IMG/VR virus record: IMGVR_UViG_3300027797_000013 | Location: 57,643 to 121,642 of that record | Length of the DNA stretch: 64,000 bases | From: a virus | Strand: one strand, 5' to 3' | Shown: positions 1 through 8,615 of the stretch, in pieces | How positions within the stretch are numbered: the first letter of the stretch is position 1 | Layout: each line of letters begins with the position of its first letter | Made by a program: the position numbers and the translations under genes | Notes under the pieces: generated by a model | The model's input: only the letters and a program-made list of their open reading frames with translations | What the model was told of the DNA's origin: nothing | Databases searched by the model: none

Positions 1-1
1 T

Positions 2-700
2 AGACATTCAGCAGGTAAATTTACGCAAAATGTATTAACAGGTGCTGCGATAGCACTTCCAGCAATGGCTTTAGCTGCTCCTGTAGCTACAGCAATGGGA
101 TTAACCGGTGCGGCTGCAGCTGCTACTGCAGCAGGTTTGACTGGAGGTTCTGTATCTTTCTTAAAAGATTTAATAAATGGTCAAAAACCAGATAAGAAGA
201 GAATGGCTGTAACAGCACTTGCATCCGCTGCTGCAGCCGGATTGTTCCAGGTAGCTATGGATAAATATTCTTCATCACCAGAAGCACCTACAGGTACTTC
301 TCAATCGCCTGAAACATCTCAATCGCCTGAAACATCTCAATCGCCTGAAGTTCGTGATGCCTTGCCTGTATTAGATCAAGGAGACACGTTTGAAACAATG
401 CATGGTACGTCATATGATCCTGGCGCGACATTGGATCAAATGAAACAATCTTCTCACGATGTCCTATGGAGTAAAAAGATCATGGGTACTACCGGTGATG
501 GAACTGCAATACCATCGCCTGCTATACAAAATTACATAGATACATTAGCTAAAAGTAATCCTGATAAAGCTCAATATATTATTGATTACATTAAAAATAT
601 GTCAAAGATAGATATTGACAATACATTATCTTCTAGTGCAAGAAAAAGCGGTGCTGCTGTTAACGCTCTTAAGAGTATTGTTAAAAGCAAATTTGGTTAA
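2..700 (+). CDS. Repeat-containing hypothetical protein, 5'-truncated by window edge
   Basis: The reading frame is open from base 2 with no convincing start, so the gene probably begins upstream; the first ATG is at 65. The visible part starts with a long Ala/Gly/Thr-rich hydrophobic stretch (about the first 60 residues), which could be membrane-inserting or a structural-protein segment. Next comes a perfect three-fold 18-bp repeat encoding TSQSPE (positions about 295-350), then a polar C-terminal domain ending in a basic tail. It is the only + strand gene before the convergent thyX. I do not recognise the family. A virion or injected internal protein would fit the composition, but that is inference. 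Confidence 0.7.
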   Translation, partial: RHSAGKFTQNVLTGAAIALPAMALAAPVATAMGLTGAAAAATAAGLTGGSVSFLKDLINGQKPDKKRMAVTALASAAAAGLFQVAMDKYSSSPEAPTGTSQSPETSQSPETSQSPEVRDALPVLDQGDTFETMHGTSYDPGATLDQMKQSSHDVLWSKKIMGTTGDGTAIPSPAIQNYIDTLAKSNPDKAQYIIDYIKNMSKIDIDNTLSSSARKSGAAVNALKSIVKSKFG

Positions 701-722
701 TCAATAACTTTATGAGCTATAT

Positions 723-744
723 AGTACCTACTTTCGTAGGTACT
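723..744. terminator. Hairpin between convergent genes
   Basis: A perfect 9-bp stem (AGTACCTAC / GTAGGTACT) closes a 4-nt loop, which reads GAAA on the minus strand. It overlaps the thyX stop codon and lies 23 nt after the stop of the + strand gene. There is no U-tract on either side, so it is not a canonical intrinsic terminator; it may stabilise both 3' ends. Confidence 0.45.
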
Positions 745-1369
745 TCCACGACACAGGAAACAACTCCTGTGTAATATTATCAATTTGCTCAGCTACTAAC
801 CTGGTTTCAAGCTGAGTATCTTTCTTGCATCGTAAGTTACAAACACGAGCAAAAGCAATTAACGAGCCTGACCAATACCACTCAGTAAAGATGTTCTGAG
901 GTAATACCATACGTGCTTGCTCAGCACATACACCAGCAGCTAATAGGTCTTTGTAGTAAGCTATACTAGCATTACATACAGCCTCTGCAGAGCTAGATAA
1001 GTCTTTAACATCAACAAACTGATCTTCATATGAGCCCTGCTTCTTATCCTCATTACGCTTACGCCAGCTATCAGGATAATAAATTTCAGGTACAGAGTCT
1101 ACATACCTCCTCGATACCTCATTCCATACTAGACCAACAGTATGCTTTACTAGCTGACGAGCAACAAAGATTGGAGCTTTAATATGAAAAGATAAAGCAG
1201 CATGACCAAAAGGAGTCCAGTGATTGTGTTCAGCTAAGAACTTAATAAGCCTTTCATCCCCAGCCTTTAACTTATCTCCTTCCCAGGTAGACTTCTTATC
1301 AAATGATACCCGAGCTGCATTTACTACAGATAAGTCAGTACCCATCTTATCAATTAATTCTACAATCAT
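728..1369 (-). CDS. thyX: Flavin-dependent thymidylate synthase ThyX
   Basis: Makes dTMP from dUMP using FAD, NADPH and methylene-tetrahydrofolate, supplying phage DNA synthesis. The 213-residue length is normal for ThyX. The signature region is at residues 71-89 (RQLVKHTVGLVWNEVSRRY). Compared with the classical RHR-x-x-S-x-N-E-x-S motif it carries KHT for RHR and one extra residue before NE; NE, S86 and RRY are kept. From memory, this form is common in phage ThyX proteins. The N-terminal block with H50-W-T-P-F-G-H56 is also typical. It works in the same pathway as dut (62.6 kb) and the dCMP deaminase (37.9 kb) in this window. Confidence 0.93.
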   Translation of the reverse strand: MIVELIDKMGTDLSVVNAARVSFDKKSTWEGDKLKAGDERLIKFLAEHNHWTPFGHAALSFHIKAPIFVARQLVKHTVGLVWNEVSRRYVDSVPEIYYPDSWRKRNEDKKQGSYEDQFVDVKDLSSSAEAVCNASIAYYKDLLAAGVCAEQARMVLPQNIFTEWYWSGSLIAFARVCNLRCKKDTQLETRLVAEQIDNITQELFPVSWKYLRK

Positions 1370-1402
1370 ACTCTATGATAGAGTCATTACTGTCTTAATC
1401 AA

Positions 1403-2347
1403 CTATAACAATCTAGCTGTACCGTCTTTCTCTGCTTGTAGAAATGAATCATACGCATGATTTATACCCTCTTCTAGATCTATACTATAGCTCCAACCTA
1501 ACTCTTTTAACTTAGATACATCTAATAGCTTACGAGGAGTACCATCAGGCTTACTAGGGTCAGTAAGTATATTACCTTTAAAGCCAACAGTCTTAGCTAC
1601 TAAGTGAGCTAATTCTAAAATGCTAATATCAGTTCCGGTACCTACATTAACCCAATCAGGAGGATTATCTACCTTAAGGATATGGAAGCACGCTTGAGCT
1701 AAATCATCAACGTGAAGAAACTCTCGTCTCGGTGTACCAGTTCCCCATAGTGTAACATCACTATCTCCTCTTAGAGTAGCTTCATGAAACCTACGAATCA
1801 AAGCAGGTAGTACGTGTGAGTGTTCAGGGTGAAAGTTATCGCCTGGACCATATAGATTGGTAGGCATTACTGAGTGAAAGAGAACGCCATGCTGTCGTCT
1901 ATATGACTGACACATCTTCAATCCTGCTATCTTAGCTATAGCATACGACTCATTAGTAGGCTCAAGAGCAGAGGTTAGTAAGCAATCCTCTGTCATTGGT
2001 TGTGGAGCCTCTTTAGGATAAATGCACGAGCTGCCTAAGAACAATAACCTGTCCACTTTAGTTTTATAAGCTAAGTCAATTAAGTTATGCTGTATTATTA
2101 AGTTATCTGATATAAAGTCTGCAGGTAAGTCTCTATTAGCCACGATACCTCCTACCTTAGCTGCAGCAATTATGACAGCATCAAACCTATGTTCAAACAT
2201 AAAGTCTTCAACTTCATCCTGCATAGTTAAATCTAGTTCATATCTAGATGCAGTAACTACATTCGTCCAACCAGCAGCTGCAGCAGCTCTTAATAGAGCT
2301 GACCCAACCATTCCTTTATGTCCTGCGATAAAAAGCTTCTTATTCAT
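1403..2347 (-). CDS. fcl: GDP-L-fucose synthase (GDP-4-keto-6-deoxymannose epimerase/reductase)
   Basis: NADPH-dependent short-chain dehydrogenase family enzyme that turns GDP-4-keto-6-deoxy-D-mannose into GDP-L-fucose. Visible features are the Rossmann motif GHKGMVG (residues 9-15), SSCIYP (106-111) and the catalytic Y135-x-x-x-K139 (YAIAK). The 314-residue length matches the family. Its substrate is made by the GDP-mannose 4,6-dehydratase encoded 25 kb away (26295-27308), so the pathway is present but split. The gene sits between thyX and the 21-residue-repeat genes on the same strand, with no clear promoter of its own. The product is probably used to decorate a phage or host glycan; that target is inference. 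Confidence 0.92.
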   Translation of the reverse strand: MNKKLFIAGHKGMVGSALLRAAAAAGWTNVVTASRYELDLTMQDEVEDFMFEHRFDAVIIAAAKVGGIVANRDLPADFISDNLIIQHNLIDLAYKTKVDRLLFLGSSCIYPKEAPQPMTEDCLLTSALEPTNESYAIAKIAGLKMCQSYRRQHGVLFHSVMPTNLYGPGDNFHPEHSHVLPALIRRFHEATLRGDSDVTLWGTGTPRREFLHVDDLAQACFHILKVDNPPDWVNVGTGTDISILELAHLVAKTVGFKGNILTDPSKPDGTPRKLLDVSKLKELGWSYSIDLEEGINHAYDSFLQAEKDGTARLL

Positions 2348-2356
2348 AATGTGTAT

Positions 2357-2959
2357 CTATATTTGATCCTCATGAATATAAACTCTACCACCTACTTTGC
2401 AAACAGATCTTATCTCTTCTTCGGTAAATTTACCAACAGTAGACATAAGGAATAGATCACCACCTATCTCCTCTGGAATGCCTTCTATTGAAACAAGTTC
2501 CGTACTATGACACGTAAAGTTATACTTTACCTTTCTTGGAGCTCCTATAAGATTCTTAAACGGATTATAGGAACAGCTAAAAGAATCGAGTATTTCAGTA
2601 GGGCTGTACTCTAGACTATCAAGCAAATTATTAGAACAAATAAAATTACCTCCCGCATATGAAGGACAATATTGTAATGAGGTTAATTTATTACCACCAC
2701 AGTTAAAGTGTTTATATACATAATCAGGTCCTCCTTCTAATGTTATAAGTTTATTTTCAGAACACTTAAAGGATCCCCCTCCATATGTATATTCTCTTCC
2801 GCCTTTTTGTACTGAAGAAGGAGAGTTAATAAGAGAGGTAAGTTTATTTTTAGAGCAATCAAATCTACCTCTTACTTCTACCCCTTTCATAAAGTCAGGT
2901 AGCTCAGTTATATAGGTGTTATGAAAACTAACATCACCTTCTATGTATCTATTAGACAT
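2357..2959 (-). CDS. 21-residue-repeat (LRR-like) paralog 1
   Basis: A 200-residue member of an eight-gene family in this window. It begins with the shared N-terminus M-S-x-R-YIEGDV and TELPDF, then has about seven repeats of the form G-x-F-x-C-S-x-N-x-L-x-S-L-x-G-A-P, and ends with the family cap FTEEEIRSVCKVGGRVYI. One repeat carries an insertion (about residues 48-62). The regular Leu/Cys/Asn pattern suggests a leucine-rich-repeat-like solenoid. It overlaps the next gene upstream by 8 bp, so the two are probably translated together. Function unknown. Confidence 0.85.
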   Translation of the reverse strand: MSNRYIEGDVSFHNTYITELPDFMKGVEVRGRFDCSKNKLTSLINSPSSVQKGGREYTYGGGSFKCSENKLITLEGGPDYVYKHFNCGGNKLTSLQYCPSYAGGNFICSNNLLDSLEYSPTEILDSFSCSYNPFKNLIGAPRKVKYNFTCHSTELVSIEGIPEEIGGDLFLMSTVGKFTEEEIRSVCKVGGRVYIHEDQI

Positions 2960-3575
2960 ATACTCTACCTCCTACCTTACAAACTGCTCTTACTTGTTCT
3001 TCTGTAAATATGACAGGGTCATAGCCAGGACGAGCTCGTTGATTACTGCATATAAAGTCATTTCTAACTTCCTTTGGAGCTTCTGTTAAATCACTAAGTA
3101 AATTATTCGAGCAGTTAAAACTTCCTCCAACCGTTTTTGGAGAGCCTCTAAGGGTTGTGAGATTGTTATACCCGCATAGATAATGACCATCTTTGTCTGA
3201 GAGATACCCCCATCCATCGGCGGATGGAGACGCTTCAATAATAGTAGGCCCGAAATCAAGATTTTTAAGCATATTGTACCTACAATCGAAATCCCCGATA
3301 ACTCTGGATGGTGAATGATTAAGTGAGGATATTTTATTGTATCGTATATCTACAGAACCGCCTATAATACTAGGTATACCTTCTAAAGAGATTAGCTTAT
3401 TATCCTTACAGCTAAATGAACCAGTCACTTCAGCAGGAGCATTCTTGAGAGTTCTAAGTTGGTTTTCACTAGCAAAGAACCCTCCTTTAACTATTAAGCC
3501 ATTAAGAAACTCAGGTAGCTCCGTAATATAGAAACCTGATATATCAACCATACGCTCAATATATCTCTTAGACAT
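2952..3575 (-). CDS. 21-residue-repeat (LRR-like) paralog 2
   Basis: Start chosen at 3575 because it gives the family N-terminus MSKRYIE; an upstream in-frame ATG at 3614 would lengthen the overlap with the PcfJ-domain gene and add an unrelated leader. About seven 21-residue repeats follow, one broken by an insertion rich in Gly/Ser/Asp (around residues 120-135), then the cap FTEEQVRAVCKVGGRVYV. It overlaps the end of the PcfJ gene by 8 bp, implying a coupled late operon PcfJ - paralog 2 - paralog 1. Function unknown. Confidence 0.85.
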   Translation of the reverse strand: MSKRYIERMVDISGFYITELPEFLNGLIVKGGFFASENQLRTLKNAPAEVTGSFSCKDNKLISLEGIPSIIGGSVDIRYNKISSLNHSPSRVIGDFDCRYNMLKNLDFGPTIIEASPSADGWGYLSDKDGHYLCGYNNLTTLRGSPKTVGGSFNCSNNLLSDLTEAPKEVRNDFICSNQRARPGYDPVIFTEEQVRAVCKVGGRVYV

Positions 3576-4545
3576 ATCTAAAGCCTTTCTGAAGATTGGA
3601 TAGATAGGATTCAACTAAGCTATAACCCTCTCCAGCAACCGTCACAATACGCTTCTTAATCTCTTCAAAGACTCTCTGCTGCATAGGTACAATCTTTTCA
3701 TTATAAATCGCCTCCCATTTAGGGTCATCAGTGAAATAATAATTACTCTCATATTCAGCCATACCTATGTTATCACCATCTCCGGTAACTTTATACCCTT
3801 TCTTTAACAAGCTTTTTACGAAAGCTATGGTAGGCTCTTGATATCTTTCAGCAGGAGCCTGGTTAGAATTACCTTTAATTTGTAAAATATCTTTCTTTTT
3901 TATCTCAAAAGTAACGTGAGGTCGGTTCTCTGCATCCCAGAGAGAAATAATGTCCTGGTTTGGAGTTTTAGGATCATAACTTCCAACACAGTGACCCATT
4001 TCATCTCCTTCACACTTATATGCTTTCTTAGAAAGTAACTTAACCCATGTCATCTCTCTACCACGGCCATCTTTAGTCTTATAGATAGGCTCATAATCGA
4101 CTCCTTCCTTAAACTTATTGGCAGGAGCTGATGCAGCTTGTCTTGATCTAGCAGTCATAGCTGCATCCCAAGAAGCAATCTTCTGTACAATAGTGCTATA
4201 TGGTTCTTTATTAATTTTTGCTAAATCAATATCTTCTAGAGTATTAAAATAGTCAATCATGTGATTAAGATACTCAATATCATCTGGCTCAAAGCCTGTA
4301 AAGTCAACAATACCTTCTCCAGACATCCACGAAGGCTCATCTTGAGTATATGTATGAGGACGAACTGGTTTCTTATCATCATCTTGGTTAGACTTAAACC
4401 ATTTAATAAACTGAGTACTAAACCACTGACGTATAGGTGCTTTATTAACCCCTTTAGCATCTAATACTTTATCAATAGAGAGCTGTAGAGGTTCAATCTG
4501 AGCTAAATTAGCCTCTTTAAGATAGAACTGAGTATAGGAAATCAT
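3568..4545 (-). CDS. PcfJ-like domain protein with capsid-targeting-like N-terminus
   Basis: A 325-residue protein. The central part (about residues 175-235) has E-G-D-E-M-G-H-C-V-G-S-Y, then a Ser/Leu-Trp-containing strand, H-V-T-F-E-I and I-L-Q-I-K-G-N-S-N. This arrangement resembles PcfJ, a family known from conjugative plasmids and phages whose biochemical role is not settled. The N-terminus MISYTQFYLKE-ANLAQ resembles the T4 capsid-targeting sequence and contains L-x-E before Ala, the T4 prohead protease consensus. A late octamer sits exactly 5 nt upstream. I infer that it may be packaged and processed inside the head. It is the first gene of an operon with two repeat paralogs. Confidence 0.7.
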   Translation of the reverse strand: MISYTQFYLKEANLAQIEPLQLSIDKVLDAKGVNKAPIRQWFSTQFIKWFKSNQDDDKKPVRPHTYTQDEPSWMSGEGIVDFTGFEPDDIEYLNHMIDYFNTLEDIDLAKINKEPYSTIVQKIASWDAAMTARSRQAASAPANKFKEGVDYEPIYKTKDGRGREMTWVKLLSKKAYKCEGDEMGHCVGSYDPKTPNQDIISLWDAENRPHVTFEIKKKDILQIKGNSNQAPAERYQEPTIAFVKSLLKKGYKVTGDGDNIGMAEYESNYYFTDDPKWEAIYNEKIVPMQQRVFEEIKKRIVTVAGEGYSLVESYLSNLQKGFRYV

Positions 4546-4550
4546 AATAA

Positions 4551-4558
4551 TATTTAAT
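4551..4558 (-). promoter_or_regulatory. Late-type octamer ATTAAATA, N5 before ATG 4545
   Basis: Octamer like the T4 late promoter (TATAAATA), 5 nt before the start of the PcfJ-domain gene. Transcription would be expected to begin at the ATG. Confidence 0.7.
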
Positions 4559-4608
4559 TAAAACTAAAAAGTATACAGTGAATTCTATAGAAAAATACAT
4601 CTCATCCT

Positions 4609-5541
4609 CTATACTTCAACTCTACCTCCTACCTTACAAACAGCTCTTACCTCTTCTTCAGTAAAACTAACAGCGTTTTGGGAGCAGCAAAAATGACCTT
4701 CTACAACTCGAGGAGCTCCTTCAAGAGTGGTTAATTTATTAATAAAGCAGTTAAAATTACCTCCTACATATTCAGGAGCTCCAATTAAACTAGTAAGCTT
4801 ATTACTATAACAACTAAAATCACCTCCAACCCTTTTTGGACCACCTTCAAGAGTGGTTAAGTTACTCTGACTGCAACTAAAATCTCTTTCTATAATTTCC
4901 GGAGCTCCTTTTAAAGAAACTAAAGACTTACCTCCACAATGATATCTTCTAACTGTTTTAGGTCCTCCTTCGAGAGATTTTATATTATTACCCCAGCATA
5001 TAAAAGTGTCTCCTACTGTGTGTGGAGAGCCAGCAAGAGAGGTTAATTGGTTTTTTTGACATTGGAAGGATTCACCTACTTCACTAGGAGCTCCAGCTAA
5101 ACTAGTGAGCTGATTTTCAAAACATGCAAAGTGACCCCCAACACTTTCCGGAGAACCTTCAAGAGTTCTTATGCTACTATTATAACAATAAAAATTACCC
5201 CCCACTCTTAAGGGTGAACCTTTTAATGAAACTAAAGATTCACTTGAACAAATAAAATCACCTACTACTTCTTTTGGAGCTCCATCAAGAGTTCTTAGTC
5301 TATTAGTATGACAATAAAAACTACCTAATACTCGTTCAGGAGCTCCTTCAAGAGATTTTAATTTATTTTCAGAACAATCAAAACTTCCCTCAACTTCATA
5401 AGGTGCATTAACCAGATTGGATAAGTGGTTAACACTGCAAATGAAATCACCTTGTATCTTGACATCAGACAAGAAATCAGGGAGTTGCATTAAGTTTATT
5501 CCAGATAGTTTTACCTCACCTTCTATATACTTCTTAGGCAT
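4609..5541 (-). CDS. 21-residue-repeat (LRR-like) paralog 3, longest copy
   Basis: The largest family member, 310 residues with about twelve near-regular 21-residue units and no insertions, so it shows the consensus best: G-x-F-x-C-x-x-N-x-L-x-S-L-x-G-A-P-x-x-V-x. It opens with MPKKYIEGEV and LPDFL and closes with FTEEEVRAVCKVGGRVEV. Length differences between paralogs correspond to whole repeat units, as expected from unequal recombination. A late octamer lies 5 nt before the ATG. No signal peptide. An adhesin-, scaffold- or binding-type role is possible, but nothing in the sequence identifies a partner. Confidence 0.87.
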   Translation of the reverse strand: MPKKYIEGEVKLSGINLMQLPDFLSDVKIQGDFICSVNHLSNLVNAPYEVEGSFDCSENKLKSLEGAPERVLGSFYCHTNRLRTLDGAPKEVVGDFICSSESLVSLKGSPLRVGGNFYCYNSSIRTLEGSPESVGGHFACFENQLTSLAGAPSEVGESFQCQKNQLTSLAGSPHTVGDTFICWGNNIKSLEGGPKTVRRYHCGGKSLVSLKGAPEIIERDFSCSQSNLTTLEGGPKRVGGDFSCYSNKLTSLIGAPEYVGGNFNCFINKLTTLEGAPRVVEGHFCCSQNAVSFTEEEVRAVCKVGGRVEV

Positions 5542-5546
5542 AATGT

Positions 5547-5554
5547 TATTTAGG
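5547..5554 (-). promoter_or_regulatory. Late-type octamer CCTAAATA, N5 before ATG 5541
   Basis: Octamer 5 nt before the start of repeat paralog 3; the same spacing as at the other paralogs. Confidence 0.65.
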
Positions 5555-6212
5555 TATATACCCTATCTCCAACCTGACACACCGCTCTTATTTCATCCCT
5601 AGTAAACGTTTTACCTTTGTTACCACTTATATCGAAGTTACCATTCACGACTTTAGGTATACCTTCGAGTGAAGTAATCCTATTCTGCGAGCAGTCAAAG
5701 TCACCATACACGAGACTAGGCGCTCCTAAGAGTGACTTAAGATTACTAAACTCGCAATAGAAACTACAATCATCATTAATATCATCGCCTATTTGTTTAG
5801 GTGCTCCTTCAAGTGTTTCAAGTTGATTATAACTACAAATATAATTGAGTCTTACGTCACTAGGGCCTCCTTTTAGTGTTTTGAGCATATTGTTACTACA
5901 ATCAAAATGACCTCCTACTCTTGTAGGTCCATTTTCAAGAGAAGTAATACTACAGGTATTACATAATAGACTACCTCTTATCTCCCCGGGTACACCTTTA
6001 AGTGAAGTAAGATATTTATTTTCGTAACAATATATGCTCATGTTCCTTATATGGTAAGGTACCCATTTAAATTTAGGCATACCATTAAGAGAAGTAAGAA
6101 GGTTATTACTACAATCAAACTCTCCTGCACACTCTACATCGGCTAAGAAATCAGGTATACTCTGCAAATATAACTTAGATATATCAACATTACCTTCTAT
6201 ATACTTTCTCAT
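5550..6212 (-). CDS. 21-residue-repeat (LRR-like) paralog 4
   Basis: A 220-residue family member starting MRKYIEGNVDIS and ending FTRDEIRAVCQVGDRVYT. About eight repeats; the second unit has an insertion with Lys/Trp/Tyr/Arg (around residues 46-58), and another unit carries a short Asp-rich insertion (N-D-D-C). The stop codon region overlaps the late octamer of paralog 3. Its own octamer is 7 nt before the ATG, the widest spacing in the set. Function unknown. Confidence 0.85.
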   Translation of the reverse strand: MRKYIEGNVDISKLYLQSIPDFLADVECAGEFDCSNNLLTSLNGMPKFKWVPYHIRNMSIYCYENKYLTSLKGVPGEIRGSLLCNTCSITSLENGPTRVGGHFDCSNNMLKTLKGGPSDVRLNYICSYNQLETLEGAPKQIGDDINDDCSFYCEFSNLKSLLGAPSLVYGDFDCSQNRITSLEGIPKVVNGNFDISGNKGKTFTRDEIRAVCQVGDRVYT

Positions 6213-6219
6213 TATATTA

Positions 6220-6227
6220 TATTTAAT
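6220..6227 (-). promoter_or_regulatory. Late-type octamer ATTAAATA, N7 before ATG 6212
   Basis: Octamer upstream of repeat paralog 4, with 7 nt to the ATG instead of the usual 5. Confidence 0.55.
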
Positions 6228-6921
6228 CTAGATAAATTTGGCCTTTGATATTAGACACTGCTCTAATCTCTGCTTCAGTAAACACTCTTTCTTTTCCTTT
6301 TGAATAAAAAAAGTCACCACTTATAAATTTAGGTATACCTTCAAGTGACTCTAAATTATTGTTAAGACAGTTAAATGTTCCATTAGGTAAAGATTTAGGA
6401 GCTCCCTTAAGTGACTTAAGTTTATTGTGACTACAATCATACACACCTCCAACCTCAGTAGGTCCTCCTACAAGGTCAGAGAGTAGATTACCTCTACAGT
6501 AGAAATGTGTTCCTACCTCAGTAGGCGCTCCTTCAATAGTAGTGAGTATATTTTTATCGCAATTAAAAGAACCTTTTACATTGGTAGGGGCAAATTTAAG
6601 ATTACTAAGCAGATTGTGTTTGCAAACAAAATCTTTAAATATAGTAGTAGGAGCTCCTTCAAGAGTGGTAAGTTTATTGTCACTACAATAATAATGACCT
6701 TCTACTTCACTAGGCCCATCTACAAGCTTATCAAGTCTATTAGTACTGCAATCAAATTTACGTCTTACAATACTAGGTGCATTCTTAAGAGAGGTAAGGA
6801 GGTTTCGGAAACAAGCGAAATCGCCCTTAACCTCTATATCATCTAAGAAATCTGGTAGTTCTACTAGATATAAAAAACCTACAGAAACATTGTAATTACC
6901 TTCTATATACTTCCTGGGCAT
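6223..6921 (-). CDS. 21-residue-repeat (LRR-like) paralog 5
   Basis: A 232-residue copy. The N-terminus MPRKYIEGNY is followed by a slightly longer first block (VSVGFLYLVELPDFL), then about eight repeats with Asn/Leu/Cys at the family positions. The cap is diverged: FTEAEIRAVSNIKGQIYLD, with Ser replacing the Cys found in most copies. It has its own late octamer 5 nt before the ATG and partly overlaps the octamer of paralog 4, so each copy seems to be an independent transcription unit. Function unknown. Confidence 0.85.
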   Translation of the reverse strand: MPRKYIEGNYNVSVGFLYLVELPDFLDDIEVKGDFACFRNLLTSLKNAPSIVRRKFDCSTNRLDKLVDGPSEVEGHYYCSDNKLTTLEGAPTTIFKDFVCKHNLLSNLKFAPTNVKGSFNCDKNILTTIEGAPTEVGTHFYCRGNLLSDLVGGPTEVGGVYDCSHNKLKSLKGAPKSLPNGTFNCLNNNLESLEGIPKFISGDFFYSKGKERVFTEAEIRAVSNIKGQIYLD

Positions 6922-6926
6922 TATAT

Positions 6927-6934
6927 TATTTAAT
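6927..6934 (-). promoter_or_regulatory. Late-type octamer ATTAAATA, N5 before ATG 6921
   Basis: Octamer 5 nt before repeat paralog 5; the flanking sequence (ATATA spacer) is the same as at 8564. Confidence 0.7.
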
Positions 6935-6983
6935 ATAGAAATAAATTGCTGTACGAGAAGTTATTAATTCTACCAGTCAAAAT

Positions 6984-7625
6984 CTAGGATTCTCTCTTAT
7001 ATAACCTAACACTACCTTCTATCTCACTTAATGCTCTAACATCACGTTCGGTAATCGGTAGCTTTTCATCGACCAAACATACAAAATCACCTATTATGAG
7101 TTTAGGTATACCCTCTAAGGAAGTAAGCTTATTACCCGTACAATCAAAATTGCCCCCAACTCGGTCAGGAGCACCTATAAGATTAGATAATTTATTGAGA
7201 GAACAATCATAACTACCATCTACAACAAGAGGACCATTTAAAAGAGATTTAAGACCATTGCCACTGCAAACAAACATACCTCCTACAAAGGCAGGAGCAA
7301 AATCAAGAGTTTTAAGCTGATTGGTTCCACAATCAAACATACCTTCAGCACGTGTAGGAGCGCCTTTAAGGGACTCTAAGCCACAGTCATTGCACTCATA
7401 ATTAGTATCTACATAGGTAGGCCCTCCTTCAAGAGTTTTAAGTTGCTTATTAAAACTACAAGCAAACTCTCCTATTATAGAAGAGGGACAATTTTTAAGA
7501 GAAGTAAGTTGATTCTTATTACAATCAAAATAACCTCTAATCTCAACACCAGAAAGAAAGTCAGGTAATTCAGTTAGGTAGAGCTTACGTAAATTTAAAT
7601 CACCTTCTATATACTTCTTAGGCAT
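6984..7625 (-). CDS. 21-residue-repeat (LRR-like) paralog 6
   Basis: A 213-residue copy with MPKKYIEGDLNLRKLYLTELPDF at the N-terminus, written here in two parts in the family pattern: YIEG start, then L-x-x-LPDF. About eight repeats follow. The cap diverges (ITERDVRALSEIEGSVRL) and has an extra basic tail KRES. The preserved ends combined with variable middles suggest that the termini are functional caps. Late octamer 5 nt before the ATG. Function unknown. Confidence 0.85.
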   Translation of the reverse strand: MPKKYIEGDLNLRKLYLTELPDFLSGVEIRGYFDCNKNQLTSLKNCPSSIIGEFACSFNKQLKTLEGGPTYVDTNYECNDCGLESLKGAPTRAEGMFDCGTNQLKTLDFAPAFVGGMFVCSGNGLKSLLNGPLVVDGSYDCSLNKLSNLIGAPDRVGGNFDCTGNKLTSLEGIPKLIIGDFVCLVDEKLPITERDVRALSEIEGSVRLYKRES

Positions 7626-7630
7626 TATAG

Positions 7631-7638
7631 TATTTAAT
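7631..7638 (-). promoter_or_regulatory. Late-type octamer ATTAAATA, N5 before ATG 7625
   Basis: Octamer 5 nt before repeat paralog 6 with spacer CTATA, identical to the arrangement at 9275. Confidence 0.7.
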
Positions 7639-7661
7639 ATAGATATAACCAGAAGAGCCAG

Positions 7662-8564
7662 TTATAAAAAGAAATGAACCCCATCAATAACTTTAACTTT
7701 ACTGTCCGCTGTACTCTCAAATAACTCTACATTACCTTTAACCTCACACACTGCTCTAATTTGTTCTTCAGTAAATGGTATACCTCTATTAGATCTCATT
7801 GAAAAATTACCTTCTACATATTTAGGTATACCTTTAAGAGACATAATCTGATTTAAACCACACACAAAATCTCCACGTACAATAGTCGGAGCAAATTCTA
7901 AAGATTCCAACTGATTGTCCCTACAATTAAACAAGCCATTCACAGTAGTAGGAGCTCCCTTAAGAGAGGTGAGTTGATTAGATTGACAATAATATGAACC
8001 GTTTACTGTTGTGGGTCCATATTCTAAAGAATTGAGCTTATTATTGTAGCAACTAAATGGACCTCTAAGTATCTCGCCTACACTTGTAGGAGCTCCCTTA
8101 AGAGAGGTAAGCTCATTATCATCGCAATTGTAAGAATTTCCTACACTAGTAGGTCCGCCTTCAAGAGATTTAAGTTTATTACCGTTACAATTGAACGAGT
8201 GTCTTAGTGTTGATGGAGCACCTTTAAGATTAGATCTAATTCGATTGTAGCTACAATAAAATGATTGGGTTACTGTAGTAGGAGCAAATTCAAGACTCTC
8301 GAGATTATTAAACCTGCAGTCGAATATACCAAACTTACTATTAGGTCCACCTATTACTGTAGTAGCTCCTTCAAGAGATTTAAGTTTACTGTGTGTGCAA
8401 TTATATGTACCTCTTACTATGTTAGGAGATCCTATAAGATTAGATAGTTGGTTGAAAGAACAAATAAAGTCGCCTTTAACATCGAGACCATCCAAGAAGT
8501 CAGGTAGAGTTTTTAACCTTATATTCTGTAGTATTACATCTCCTTCTATATACTTACTGGGCAT
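7662..8564 (-). CDS. 21-residue-repeat (LRR-like) paralog 7 with C-terminal extension
   Basis: A 300-residue copy with about eleven repeats; several contain the variant G-A-P-T-T/S-V. The usual cap (FTEEQIRAVCEVKGNVEL) is followed by an extra 20 or so residues ending in HFFL that no other copy has. This could be a late acquisition or a gain by stop-codon loss. MPSKYIEGDV is the normal family start. Late octamer 5 nt before the ATG. Function unknown. Confidence 0.86.
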   Translation of the reverse strand: MPSKYIEGDVILQNIRLKTLPDFLDGLDVKGDFICSFNQLSNLIGSPNIVRGTYNCTHSKLKSLEGATTVIGGPNSKFGIFDCRFNNLESLEFAPTTVTQSFYCSYNRIRSNLKGAPSTLRHSFNCNGNKLKSLEGGPTSVGNSYNCDDNELTSLKGAPTSVGEILRGPFSCYNNKLNSLEYGPTTVNGSYYCQSNQLTSLKGAPTTVNGLFNCRDNQLESLEFAPTIVRGDFVCGLNQIMSLKGIPKYVEGNFSMRSNRGIPFTEEQIRAVCEVKGNVELFESTADSKVKVIDGVHFFL

Positions 8565-8569
8565 TATAT

Positions 8570-8577
8570 TATTTAAT
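8570..8577 (-). promoter_or_regulatory. Late-type octamer ATTAAATA, N5 before ATG 8564
   Basis: Octamer 5 nt before repeat paralog 7. Confidence 0.7.
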
Positions 8578-8615
8578 AGAGAATAAAAACTTAACTAGCT
8601 AATAGAAGTAACTTG

